From an uncultured Bacteroides sp. (lineage in GTDB: Bacteria; Bacteroidota; Bacteroidia; Bacteroidales; Bacteroidaceae): 56,447 nt of DNA. How positions within the stretch are numbered: the stretch's first letter is position 1; each line of letters starts with the position of its first letter. Shown here one piece after another: positions 19,265-27,836 of the stretch. The notes below the pieces were generated by a model, which was not told where the DNA came from, did not search any database, and saw nothing but the letters and a program-made list of their open reading frames with translations. The translations under genes were made by a program, and so were the position numbers. The stretch lies in NCBI GenBank assembly GCA_947074345.1, contig CAMTPH010000005.1, forward strand, positions 1 to 56,447, read 5' to 3'.

Positions 19265-20503
19265 TTACTTAGGCTGATCAGCCGGTGGATTAGGATCTTG
19301 ATTTCTCATGTACTTTAATTGATCTACTCTGATCTCATCAATCTTCTTTTCCAAGTTTACAATTCTATCATTAAGATCATTGTCAGTCTTTTCGCTATCA
19401 TCTTTGTTGAGGCTTGTATCATCCATCTGATTTTTGATGAGCTTACGTTTAACAACATTGGTCACAATGCCATGAGCAGTTACTCCAGCTAATGCAACTA
19501 CACCCAAACCAACACCAATATCGGTAGCTGTAACGCTAGCGCCAATACCTGTAATAGATGGTAAGGTATGATATAGTGGCTCTTTATCCCAGAAGTTTGG
19601 TTCGGCACAGCCAATACAACCATGTCCCGATTGAATGGGATAGCTTACATTGTTATTCCACTTAATGATACCGCACGAGTTGTAAGTGTTAGGACCTTTA
19701 CATCCCATCTTGTATAAACAATATCCTTTTTTAGCATTTTCATCATCAAACGACTCAACAAACAAACCTGCATCATAGCATGGGCGGCGATAACATGTAT
19801 CATGAATACGACGACCATAAAATACTTTAGGTCTACCTTGATTGTCAAGTTCGGGAAGCTTATCGAAGGTTACATAATAAGATATAACGCCTGCCATAAC
19901 ATCGGCAATAGGAGGACAACCTTGTACATTGACTACTGGTTTACCAGGATGCAACTTGTGTACAGGTTTAGCTTTGGTTGGATTAGGATAAGCAGCTTGT
20001 ATACACCCTGAACTTGCACAGTTACCCCATGCAATGATTGCGGCAGCTCCTTTGGCTCCTTCATTAAAAACATCTAAAGCGCTATTGCCCGCTATTGTAC
20101 AATAACCAGGATTTCCTGTTGGTACGGCACCTTCAACTACCATTATATATTTGCCATAATTCTCTTCCATAGCTTGCTTTCTTACCGCTTCAGCTTGTTC
20201 GCCGGCAGCAGCCATGAGCGTATCGGTATAGTCAAGAGATATTAACTCGAATAGAATCTCTTGAATAACAGGATGTGAAGCTCTGATGAATGATTCGCTG
20301 CAGCAAGTACACTCTTGGAAGTGATACCAGATAACGACAGGCTTAGGATTCTTTTCAAACTCTTCAACCATTTTGGCTACACCAGTTGAGCTTAACCCTA
20401 ACATACCACCCATCAATCCACAGAACTTAAGGAATTGTCTTCTCGAATATCCCTTATCTGTTAGCTCTTGATAGAAAGTTTTAGTCTTCTTTTTCATACT
20501 CAT
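19265..20503 (-). CDS. hyaA: [NiFe]-hydrogenase small subunit with Tat signal and C-terminal membrane anchor
   Basis: SRRQFLKF twin-arginine motif; ECTCCSES and WGNCASSGC proximal-cluster cysteines; RIHDTCYRR, GHGCIGCAE; C-terminal TM. Confidence 0.97.
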   Translation of the reverse strand: MSMKKKTKTFYQELTDKGYSRRQFLKFCGLMGGMLGLSSTGVAKMVEEFEKNPKPVVIWYHFQECTCCSESFIRASHPVIQEILFELISLDYTDTLMAAAGEQAEAVRKQAMEENYGKYIMVVEGAVPTGNPGYCTIAGNSALDVFNEGAKGAAAIIAWGNCASSGCIQAAYPNPTKAKPVHKLHPGKPVVNVQGCPPIADVMAGVISYYVTFDKLPELDNQGRPKVFYGRRIHDTCYRRPCYDAGLFVESFDDENAKKGYCLYKMGCKGPNTYNSCGIIKWNNNVSYPIQSGHGCIGCAEPNFWDKEPLYHTLPSITGIGASVTATDIGVGLGVVALAGVTAHGIVTNVVKRKLIKNQMDDTSLNKDDSEKTDNDLNDRIVNLEKKIDEIRVDQLKYMRNQDPNPPADQPK

Positions 20504-20521
20504 ATTATTAATGTTTACCTG

Positions 20522-21565
20522 TTAGCAAATTCTTGGTAGCTGCTCTCCGCTCATCATCTCAATAATTCTTTTATTGCCAAAGGATCCTTTTAAATAAACC
20601 ACATCATTCAGTGTATCAATAACCTTTCCTATAATTTGTGCATCATTACCATGTTTACTATTTCTAATAATATCGAGTGCTTGTTGTGCATATTCATTCT
20701 CAACAAACACCAACAGAATCCCTTCGTTTGCCATGTACAATGGATCCATTCCTAATAATTCGCAAGCAGCATTAACTCCCTCGCTAATGGGGAGTGCCTC
20801 TTCTTCTATTTCGATATTCACCTTGGCAGTTTGAGCAATTTCGTTTAACGTACTCGATAAACCACCTCTTGTGGGGTCTCTCAATACATGAATTTGATCG
20901 GGTATCTCCGACATCAAGTTACCCACTATATCATTCAAAGAAGCAGTATCGCTTTTCACATCAGTTTCAAAACCGAGGTTGTTTCTGGTCGATAGAATAC
21001 AAGTGCCATGTTCTCCAATCTGGCCGGTTACGATTATAACATCATTTAACTTGACTTTGTTGGGTGAGATGGATATATTTTTTTGAATTACGCCTATTCC
21101 CGAAGTATTGATATATAATTGATTACCTCTGTTTCTCTCTATGACTTTCGTATCGCCTGTTACGATGTATATACCTGCCTTTTTTGCTGCTTGAGCCATT
21201 GAACGAACAATTTCTATTAGATCTTTAATTGGGAACCCCTCTTCAATGATAAATCCAGCCGATAGATATTTAGGGATAGCTCCACTACATAAGAGGTCGT
21301 TTACCGTTCCATTGATAGCTAATTCGCCAATATTACCACCCGGAAAGAACAAAGGGTCGACAACGAACGAATCGGTGGTGAAAGCTATTTTATTGCCCTC
21401 TAATGTTATCTGTGCACTATCGTGTTCTTGCTCTAAATACTCATTCTTAAAGTATTTATAGAAGATAGAACTAATGAGCTGCTGTGTAAGCTTGCCACCT
21501 CCTCCATGTGCCAACTGTATGGTGTCATGGTTGTATATAGGCATTGCGCATTGAATAGGTATCAT
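20522..21565 (-). CDS. hypE: Hydrogenase maturation factor HypE
   Basis: LAHGGGGKLTQQLI; C-terminal PRIC with terminal Cys required for the cyanide carrier. Confidence 0.96.
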   Translation of the reverse strand: MIPIQCAMPIYNHDTIQLAHGGGGKLTQQLISSIFYKYFKNEYLEQEHDSAQITLEGNKIAFTTDSFVVDPLFFPGGNIGELAINGTVNDLLCSGAIPKYLSAGFIIEEGFPIKDLIEIVRSMAQAAKKAGIYIVTGDTKVIERNRGNQLYINTSGIGVIQKNISISPNKVKLNDVIIVTGQIGEHGTCILSTRNNLGFETDVKSDTASLNDIVGNLMSEIPDQIHVLRDPTRGGLSSTLNEIAQTAKVNIEIEEEALPISEGVNAACELLGMDPLYMANEGILLVFVENEYAQQALDIIRNSKHGNDAQIIGKVIDTLNDVVYLKGSFGNKRIIEMMSGEQLPRIC

Positions 21566-21577
21566 GTTATATTGAGT

Positions 21578-22666
21578 TTAAATATGTTTTTGATATCGAT
21601 AGTATGCAGCGCACACTCCTTCTGATGACACCATAGGCGCACCAAGAGGCAATTCGGGTTTACAGCTAAAACCGAAGTAGGGACAGTCTTTGGGGCTTGC
21701 AATGCCTTTCATTATTTCACCAACTATGCAAGGCTCTTTTTGAATAACTGTTGGCTTCTCTTGATTGAACCTAATACAAGCGTCAAGATGTGCATACTCT
21801 TTGCGAAGTTTAAAACCGGTTGATGGTATATATCCTAATCCACGCCAACCTTGATTGGCTATTTCAAATATTGTTTCTAGCACCTCTTTTGCTTTGGCAT
21901 TACCATTGTCAGATACAATCCGTGCATATGGGTTTTCTACTGTAAAGCGATTATTTTCTAACTGCTTGATGTTTGTATAAATGCCGAGCAGTATATCGAC
22001 GGGCTCAAATCCGGTTACGGTAAATGGTATTTTATATTTTTGTGCCATTCTTTTATAATCACTCAATCCGGTTATTGCACATACATGACCGGCAGCAAGT
22101 ATTCCGTTTACTTCAAAGTCGGGCAAACCACACATATGTTCAATAATGGGTGGAACAGCAAATAATGCAGTTAGCAGTGATAGATTCTTGATATTCTGTT
22201 TCTCTATCTCTAATACTACCTGTCCGTGTATAGGGGCGGTTGTTTCGAAGCCAATAGCAAACAGTACGATTTCTTTCTGCGGATTATCATTTGCTATTTG
22301 AATGGCATCAAGCGGTGAATAAATGGTTCTGATATCTGCTCCCATTGATTTAGCAGTCAGTAAATCGTGTTTACTGCCCGGTACTCGTAGCATATCACCA
22401 AATGAGAGTATAATAACATTTTTGTTTAGTGCTAAATCTATTGCTGTATCAATCGTTTTTTGTGGTGTAACGCATACGGGGCAACCTGGTCCATGAATGA
22501 TTTTTATCTCGTTAGGAAGCATCTCTTCCAAGTTGTATTTAGCTATGGCATGAGACTGACCTCCACAAACGTCCATAATCTTCCATGGTTGTGTTGTTAT
22601 ATGATGTATGGCATCAATAATTCGTTTGCCATATTCAGCACTTCTATATGGATTCTCCGCTTTCAT
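21578..22666 (-). CDS. hypD: Hydrogenase maturation factor HypD
   Basis: IHGPGCPVCVTP, GFETTAP, FGFSCKPELPLGAPMVSSEGVCAAYYRY. Confidence 0.96.
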   Translation of the reverse strand: MKAENPYRSAEYGKRIIDAIHHITTQPWKIMDVCGGQSHAIAKYNLEEMLPNEIKIIHGPGCPVCVTPQKTIDTAIDLALNKNVIILSFGDMLRVPGSKHDLLTAKSMGADIRTIYSPLDAIQIANDNPQKEIVLFAIGFETTAPIHGQVVLEIEKQNIKNLSLLTALFAVPPIIEHMCGLPDFEVNGILAAGHVCAITGLSDYKRMAQKYKIPFTVTGFEPVDILLGIYTNIKQLENNRFTVENPYARIVSDNGNAKAKEVLETIFEIANQGWRGLGYIPSTGFKLRKEYAHLDACIRFNQEKPTVIQKEPCIVGEIMKGIASPKDCPYFGFSCKPELPLGAPMVSSEGVCAAYYRYQKHI

Positions 22667-22902
22667 AGTTTTAGATCTAACCGATCTACTTTGTTTAAAG
22701 CTTCTACGGTAAGTCGAGCCTCTTCCTCATCGATTACCGATATAGCCATTCCCGCATGAGCCAATACATAATCTCCCTCTTTGGCTTCTACCCATGCCAC
22801 ACAGATTTCTTTGGTGATACCTCCAAAATCAACTATTGCATAAGTTATTATATCTTGTGGATTGATAAGTTGAACGACTCTTCCTGGTATTGCTAAACAC
22901 AT
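22663..22902 (-). CDS. hypC: Hydrogenase maturation chaperone HypC
   Basis: MCLAIPGRVV N-terminus, DYVLAHAGMAI; overlaps hypD by 4 nt. Confidence 0.95.
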   Translation of the reverse strand: MCLAIPGRVVQLINPQDIITYAIVDFGGITKEICVAWVEAKEGDYVLAHAGMAISVIDEEEARLTVEALNKVDRLDLKL

Positions 22903-22916
22903 ATATTCTTAATTTC

Positions 22917-22954
22917 TATATTGAACAAACTGTGTTAAATGTTTGTTCAATATA
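22917..22954. promoter_or_regulatory. Perfect inverted repeat in hypC/hypF divergent intergenic region; candidate shared operator
   Basis: TATATTGAACAAAC-tgtgttaaat-GTTTGTTCAATATA, 14-bp arms without mismatch, 10-bp spacer. Confidence 0.65.
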
Positions 22955-22985
22955 ATTAATACTTGTTTGATAAAATTATCTAATA

Positions 22986-25271
22986 ATGCTCAGGCAATAT
23001 GAAATAACCATCAACGGACTAGTGCAGGGCGTTGGGTTCAGACCATTTATATATAGACTTGCTCACGATTTAAACCTATGCGGAACAGTAGCAAACAACA
23101 CATCAGGAGTATTGATTCAATTGCAATCTACTGTAGATGAGAAAGATGTATTCATTGATAGGATACAAAGAGAGAAACCGCAGATATCAGAGATAACCCA
23201 AATCAACATACAAGAGACTATATTAAATGCGCAGTTTCATCAATTTATAATTGCAGCTAGCAATCATTCATCTCACGATATAACGAGGATTAGTCCTGAC
23301 ATTGCTATTTGTCAACAATGCTTGAATGATTATCATCATCAGCCGCACCGTATCAATTACCCGTTTACCAATTGCACGTATTGCGGTCCTCGATTCTCTA
23401 TTGTTCAGTCTATCCCATACGATCGTCCTTTTACTACGATGAGCGATTTTAAGATGTGTGATATTTGTAAGGATGAATATAAAGATGTGTCAGATAGACG
23501 ATTTCATGCACAACCCATTGCTTGCAATCATTGTGGGCCTTCATATGTTGCCTATTGTAAAGTAGGCGATGAATTAAACGAGATAACTGATTATCGTTTG
23601 ATTGTAGATAAGATAGTCGATGTGCTTAACCATGGTGGTATAGTTGCATTAAAAGGAGTAGGTGGTTTTAATTGGTTGGTCGATGCTTCCAATGATTTGG
23701 CTGTACGAAGATTGCGTGAGTTGAAACGGCGTTATGCCAAACCATTTGCTATAATGTGCGCTGATGAAGAGTGGATAAAGGATAATATGTATGTTAGCCA
23801 AACTGAAAGGAACGAACTTCATTCTTGGCGAAGAGCCATCGTATTGCTAAATGAGAAGACGAAACTATCAGAACAGATTAATGGTAGTTTAGGGACTGTT
23901 GGCGTAATGCTTCCTTATTTGCCCATTCATTATGAACTATTCGAGAAAAGTGGATTGAAAGCAATAGTCATTACGAGTGCCAACAAGAGTGGTGAACCAA
24001 TGCTTCGCGATAATGATGAGGCTAAAGAGTATCTGATAGAACACTCTGATTTATACGTTGAGCACAACCGAACAATATACAATCGAGTAGACGACTCGGT
24101 GGTGCGTGTTATTGATGATAAAGCACAAGTCATGCGAAGAGCACGTGGCTATGCACCCGAACCGATTATTAATGTAGACTCAGTGGATGGCGGATTGGCT
24201 TTTGGTGCCGAGATGACTGCTGTTCTTGCTTTAGGTATCGGTCATCAGATATTGATGAGTCAGTATATAGGCGATTTATCAGACTATGAAGTTTATGAAG
24301 CCTACAAAGATACTCTTCAGCGTTTATCATCTTTATTTAAGTTCACGCCTCGTTATTTAGTTTGCGATAGTCATCCTCAATATTTATCATCCAAACTGGC
24401 TATGCAAATGGCCAAGGATAAAGGGCTACCATTGTATCAAGTGCAACATCATCATGCTCATGCCGTATCGGTTATGGTAGAATATGGGTTGACTGAAGAG
24501 TGTTTGGCACTATCGATGGATGGAGTAGGGTATGGCACAGATGGACAGAGTTGGGGATGTGAAGTTTTAGCCTGCGACCGTACTCAGTTTGACAGACTGA
24601 CTCATTTGCCTTATGTGTCGTTGCCGGGAGGCGATAAAGCAGCCAAAGAGTGTTGGCGTATGGCTGCTAGTTATCACTATTCACTTTATGGTTCGTTAGA
24701 GTATTTACCGCAACCATTGATAAACGAGATAGGCGAAGAGAAGATAAATCAGTTGGAACGACTTCTTGTTTCTCCGCTCAATAGTCATAACACTTCGTCG
24801 GCAGGGCGTTTGTTTGATGCGATTGCTGCATTGTTGGGTATCTGTTATAGTAATACTTATCAAGCAGAAGCTGCCATGAAGTTAGAACAAGCAGCGGCAT
24901 CTGCACAAAGTGATACCTGTTTATATCCGTTAGATGAAACAAAAGAGTGGGATATGAATTCTCTTTTTGATGGTATAATGAATGATATGAAGCAAGATGA
25001 AGATATAAATGTTATAGCTATGCGGTTTCATCGAAGTCTTACTGCTCAGTTGGTATCTGTCTTAGAAAGATATATTAAAAAGACTGGTTTGCAAAAAGTG
25101 TTGTTGACAGGAGGTGTATTTCAAAACAGATTGCTCTCTGAGTTGTTGATTAAAGAGATAAAGGCACGCGGATGGATGGTCTATTATCCAACAATAATCC
25201 CTTGCAATGATGGGGGAATTGCCGTTGGACAGTTGGGTGTTGTATCGGCATTGTTAAATCAAAAAACATAA
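22986..25271 (+). CDS. hypF: Carbamoyltransferase HypF
   Basis: Acylphosphatase domain (GLVQGVGFRPFIYR), CxxC zinc fingers, YrdC and Kae1-like domains (HHHAHAVSVMVEYG). Confidence 0.96.
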   Translation: MLRQYEITINGLVQGVGFRPFIYRLAHDLNLCGTVANNTSGVLIQLQSTVDEKDVFIDRIQREKPQISEITQINIQETILNAQFHQFIIAASNHSSHDITRISPDIAICQQCLNDYHHQPHRINYPFTNCTYCGPRFSIVQSIPYDRPFTTMSDFKMCDICKDEYKDVSDRRFHAQPIACNHCGPSYVAYCKVGDELNEITDYRLIVDKIVDVLNHGGIVALKGVGGFNWLVDASNDLAVRRLRELKRRYAKPFAIMCADEEWIKDNMYVSQTERNELHSWRRAIVLLNEKTKLSEQINGSLGTVGVMLPYLPIHYELFEKSGLKAIVITSANKSGEPMLRDNDEAKEYLIEHSDLYVEHNRTIYNRVDDSVVRVIDDKAQVMRRARGYAPEPIINVDSVDGGLAFGAEMTAVLALGIGHQILMSQYIGDLSDYEVYEAYKDTLQRLSSLFKFTPRYLVCDSHPQYLSSKLAMQMAKDKGLPLYQVQHHHAHAVSVMVEYGLTEECLALSMDGVGYGTDGQSWGCEVLACDRTQFDRLTHLPYVSLPGGDKAAKECWRMAASYHYSLYGSLEYLPQPLINEIGEEKINQLERLLVSPLNSHNTSSAGRLFDAIAALLGICYSNTYQAEAAMKLEQAAASAQSDTCLYPLDETKEWDMNSLFDGIMNDMKQDEDINVIAMRFHRSLTAQLVSVLERYIKKTGLQKVLLTGGVFQNRLLSELLIKEIKARGWMVYYPTIIPCNDGGIAVGQLGVVSALLNQKT

Positions 25272-25275
25272 GAGT

Positions 25276-25626
25276 ATGCACGAACTATCCATAGCTATGA
25301 GTATAGCCGATTTAGCTCTCGATGAGGCTCGCAAAGCAAATGCACTGAAAATAAAAGAGATTGAAATAGAAGTGGGTGAGTGGGCAGGTGTAGATTGTGA
25401 TTCGTTGATGTTTTCGCTAGATGCTATATTAAAATCTGAACCCTCATTGAAGGAGACAGTAGTAAACTTACATAAGTTGCAACCAATCATGCATTGTGAT
25501 GGTTGTGGACAAAATTTTAAACCGGATGTTCAGTATATCATGCAATGTCCAAATTGCGACTCCGAGCAGATAACTCTTTTGCAAGGCAGAGAGTTATCAC
25601 TCAAATCGCTTTTGATAGACGATTAA
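25276..25626 (+). CDS. hypA: Hydrogenase nickel-insertion protein HypA
   Basis: MHELSIAMSI N-terminus, CDGC and CPNC zinc ligands. Confidence 0.96.
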   Translation: MHELSIAMSIADLALDEARKANALKIKEIEIEVGEWAGVDCDSLMFSLDAILKSEPSLKETVVNLHKLQPIMHCDGCGQNFKPDVQYIMQCPNCDSEQITLLQGRELSLKSLLIDD

Positions 25627-25647
25627 TTAACAACTAATATAACAATT

Positions 25648-26355
25648 ATGTGTACAGACGACAAGCATCACCACCATCATCATGATGAACATGGTGAACA
25701 TTCTCACAATCGGGTAATCGAGGTTAAGAAAGACATTCTATCGGTCAATCAATCCATGGCCGAACGCAATCGTGGGTACTTTGATGCCAAGAATATATGC
25801 GCTATTAATATAGTTAGTTCACCGGGATCGGGCAAGACTACTTTGCTAGAGCAAACTATACAGATGCTCAAAGACAAAGTTTCTATTACGGTTATAGAAG
25901 GCGATCAAGAAACCTCGCTCGACGCCAATCGTATTGCTGCAATGGGAATCAGTTCGTTGCAGATTAATACAGAAAACGGTTGCCATCTTGATGCATCTAT
26001 GGTAAACGATGCCGTGAAGAAAATTGCACCACAAGACAAATCGCTTCTTTTTATTGAGAATGTAGGCAACTTGGTTTGTCCCGCTATGTTCGATTTGGGC
26101 GAAGATATCAGAGTGGTGGTAGTTAGCGTAACCGAGGGCGATGATAAACCTTTGAAATATCCATATATGTTTGAAAGTGCCAATGTGTGCATTATCAATA
26201 AGATTGATTTAGCTCCTTACTTAAAGAGTAATCCTGAAATGCTGAAGAGTAATGCTTTGAAAGTAAATCATCATCTTACCGTCTTTGAAGTTTCGGCTCA
26301 AGAAGGAACAGGCATGGATAAATGGTGCGATTTTCTGTTGAATGAAGTGAAATAG
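25648..26355 (+). CDS. hypB: Hydrogenase nickel-incorporation GTPase HypB with His-rich N-terminus
   Basis: MCTDDKHHHHHHDEHGEHSH; P-loop SSPGSGKTTLLE; ENVGNLVCPA. Confidence 0.97.
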   Translation: MCTDDKHHHHHHDEHGEHSHNRVIEVKKDILSVNQSMAERNRGYFDAKNICAINIVSSPGSGKTTLLEQTIQMLKDKVSITVIEGDQETSLDANRIAAMGISSLQINTENGCHLDASMVNDAVKKIAPQDKSLLFIENVGNLVCPAMFDLGEDIRVVVVSVTEGDDKPLKYPYMFESANVCIINKIDLAPYLKSNPEMLKSNALKVNHHLTVFEVSAQEGTGMDKWCDFLLNEVK

Positions 26356-26380
26356 TTATATGGTTTTATGTTATGTTTGG

Positions 26381-26466
26381 TAGGTTACCTTATCTACCGT
26401 GGTGGATAAGGTAACCTAGCTTGGTAGACAAGGTAATCTACCATGCTGGATAAGGTAGTCTACCAT
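26381..26466. repeat. Hairpin plus tandem imperfect repeats built from ATAAGGTAaCCTA / GGTAGATTACC words
   Basis: TAGGTTACCTTATCTACC-GT-GGTGGATAAGGTAACCTA (one mismatched pair in 18), then GGTAGACAAGGTAATCTACC and TGGATAAGGTAGTCTACCA. Confidence 0.8.
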
Positions 26467-26516
26467 TCGTAATACAAAGCATTGATTATTAATCGTCGTA
26501 ACTCAAGAATTTTATC

Positions 26517-26525
26517 TATGTTTGC
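26517..26525 (+). promoter_or_regulatory. -7 promoter box TATGTTTGC
   Basis: TAnnTTTGC, 3 nt before ATG of the Crp/Fnr gene. Confidence 0.65.
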
Positions 26526-26528
26526 GCT

Positions 26529-27104
26529 ATGGATTTATTGTTTGATAAAATAGCGAAAGAGTATGCGCTTTCTCCAACTCAAATCGAATTACTATTGGCC
26601 GAAATGAAGCTTGTTAGTTTTCGCAAAGGAGATTTTGTGGTACAAGAAGGTGAACGCAATGATTCTTTCTATCTTCTTAAGAGTGGGGTATGGCGCAGCT
26701 TTAGAATGAATGATGGCGAACAAATGACATTGTGGTTCGCTTCAATGGGCGAGTTTGTTTTTCCTATCTGGGGATATGCCTATGGAGAGCCATCGAAGAC
26801 TACTATTGAGGTCGAAGCAGACTGCGAGGCATTAATGGTTTCTAAAAAACGCATCAACGAGCTTTGTTCTACATCATTAGAAATGGCAAACATAATACGC
26901 ACCGTATTTGAGCATCATGCCTTTTGGGCAGAGAATTTTCTTCTCTTCTTTGCCGATCATGTTAGTGCAGAACAACAGTATTTAGCCATCATGCAAAAGA
27001 ATCCCGAAATATTGCAATTGGTTTCGCTAAAGAAGTTGGCATCTTATCTATTTGTAACTCCACAATCATTGAGTCGTATACGCGCTTCATTAAAAAAGAA
27101 ATAA
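26529..27104 (+). CDS. Crp/Fnr-family transcriptional regulator
   Basis: cNMP-binding-like domain (FRKGDFVVQEGERNDSFYLLKSG) and C-terminal HTH (KKLASYLFVTPQSLSRIRASL). Confidence 0.92.
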   Translation: MDLLFDKIAKEYALSPTQIELLLAEMKLVSFRKGDFVVQEGERNDSFYLLKSGVWRSFRMNDGEQMTLWFASMGEFVFPIWGYAYGEPSKTTIEVEADCEALMVSKKRINELCSTSLEMANIIRTVFEHHAFWAENFLLFFADHVSAEQQYLAIMQKNPEILQLVSLKKLASYLFVTPQSLSRIRASLKKK

Positions 27105-27300
27105 GATAAGATTAGAACTACTCTTTTTTAGTTTTCGAAACCAACTATTTGGACATTGCTATAGATTATGAGATGATTGTTTGGTGATATCGTAGTAACA
27201 ATTTGATTTGTTTTTGCATAAAAGAGTTCTTTTAGAATGTCTATTATAAGCTAAAGTTATTGTTCTTTATGCTATATGCAGATCGATAATATGATACTGC

Positions 27301-27357
27301 AAAAGCAAAGCGGCTATCTAAACTTATTAAAGTTAGACAGCCGCTTTGCTTTTTTAT
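27301..27357. terminator. Strong bidirectional terminator between crp-like and fur-like genes
   Basis: AAAAGCAAAGCGGCTaTCTAAACTT...AAGTTAGAcAGCCGCTTTGCTTTTTT. Confidence 0.88.
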
Positions 27358-27374
27358 GTTATTTGCGCTAATGC

Positions 27375-27773
27375 TTATTTAGCTTTAGTCGTAATTTGAA
27401 TCTGAATATTGTCTATCTCTTCACCTTCGGGCAATTTCTCTAATATACGCTTTTTAATCAGCGCAGATAGAGTCTTGTCTTCAATGTCAATAAATTCATT
27501 GTTTGCAGTTTGAATATGATGGTGCTCATGAGGCGTGATGTCAAAGATTGTTTTTCCTTCTGTATTTACAAATTTATTCAACAATCCCGTTTCGCAAAAC
27601 GAATCCATAATACGATAAACTGTTGAAATAGTTACATCGGGATGCTCCTCTTTAATTCGAGCAATAATATCATCAATAGGGCAGTGACCAACTTCACGCA
27701 TAATCTCGTAGATTGCTCTACGTTGTGGAGTTGCTTTTAATCCTGCGGCTTTAATCTTTTCTCTAATTTCCAT
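27375..27773 (-). CDS. Fur-family transcriptional regulator, probably PerR-like
   Basis: GLKATPQRRAIYEIM, ISTVYRIMDSFCETGLL, HEHHHI metal site; next to ahpF/ahpC. Confidence 0.9.
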   Translation of the reverse strand: MEIREKIKAAGLKATPQRRAIYEIMREVGHCPIDDIIARIKEEHPDVTISTVYRIMDSFCETGLLNKFVNTEGKTIFDITPHEHHHIQTANNEFIDIEDKTLSALIKKRILEKLPEGEEIDNIQIQITTKAK

Positions 27774-27792
27774 CTTATCATATAGTTATGAT

Positions 27793-27826
27793 GCAAAGTA
27801 AACAATAACAAGTGGCATTTGCAAAA
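27793..27826 (-). promoter_or_regulatory. Promoter of fur-like gene with TGCAAATGCC half-site upstream
   Basis: Minus strand TTTACTTTGC (27802-27793), identical to the ahpC promoter 10-mer, and TTTTGCAAATGCC (27826-27814). Confidence 0.5.
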
Positions 27827-27836
27827 TAATTTCGTT

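Noticed and set aside
25648-25720. His-rich HypB N-terminus (HHHHHHDEHGEHSH) as a possible cloning tag
   Set aside because: Natural nickel-binding His-rich N-termini are common in HypB.
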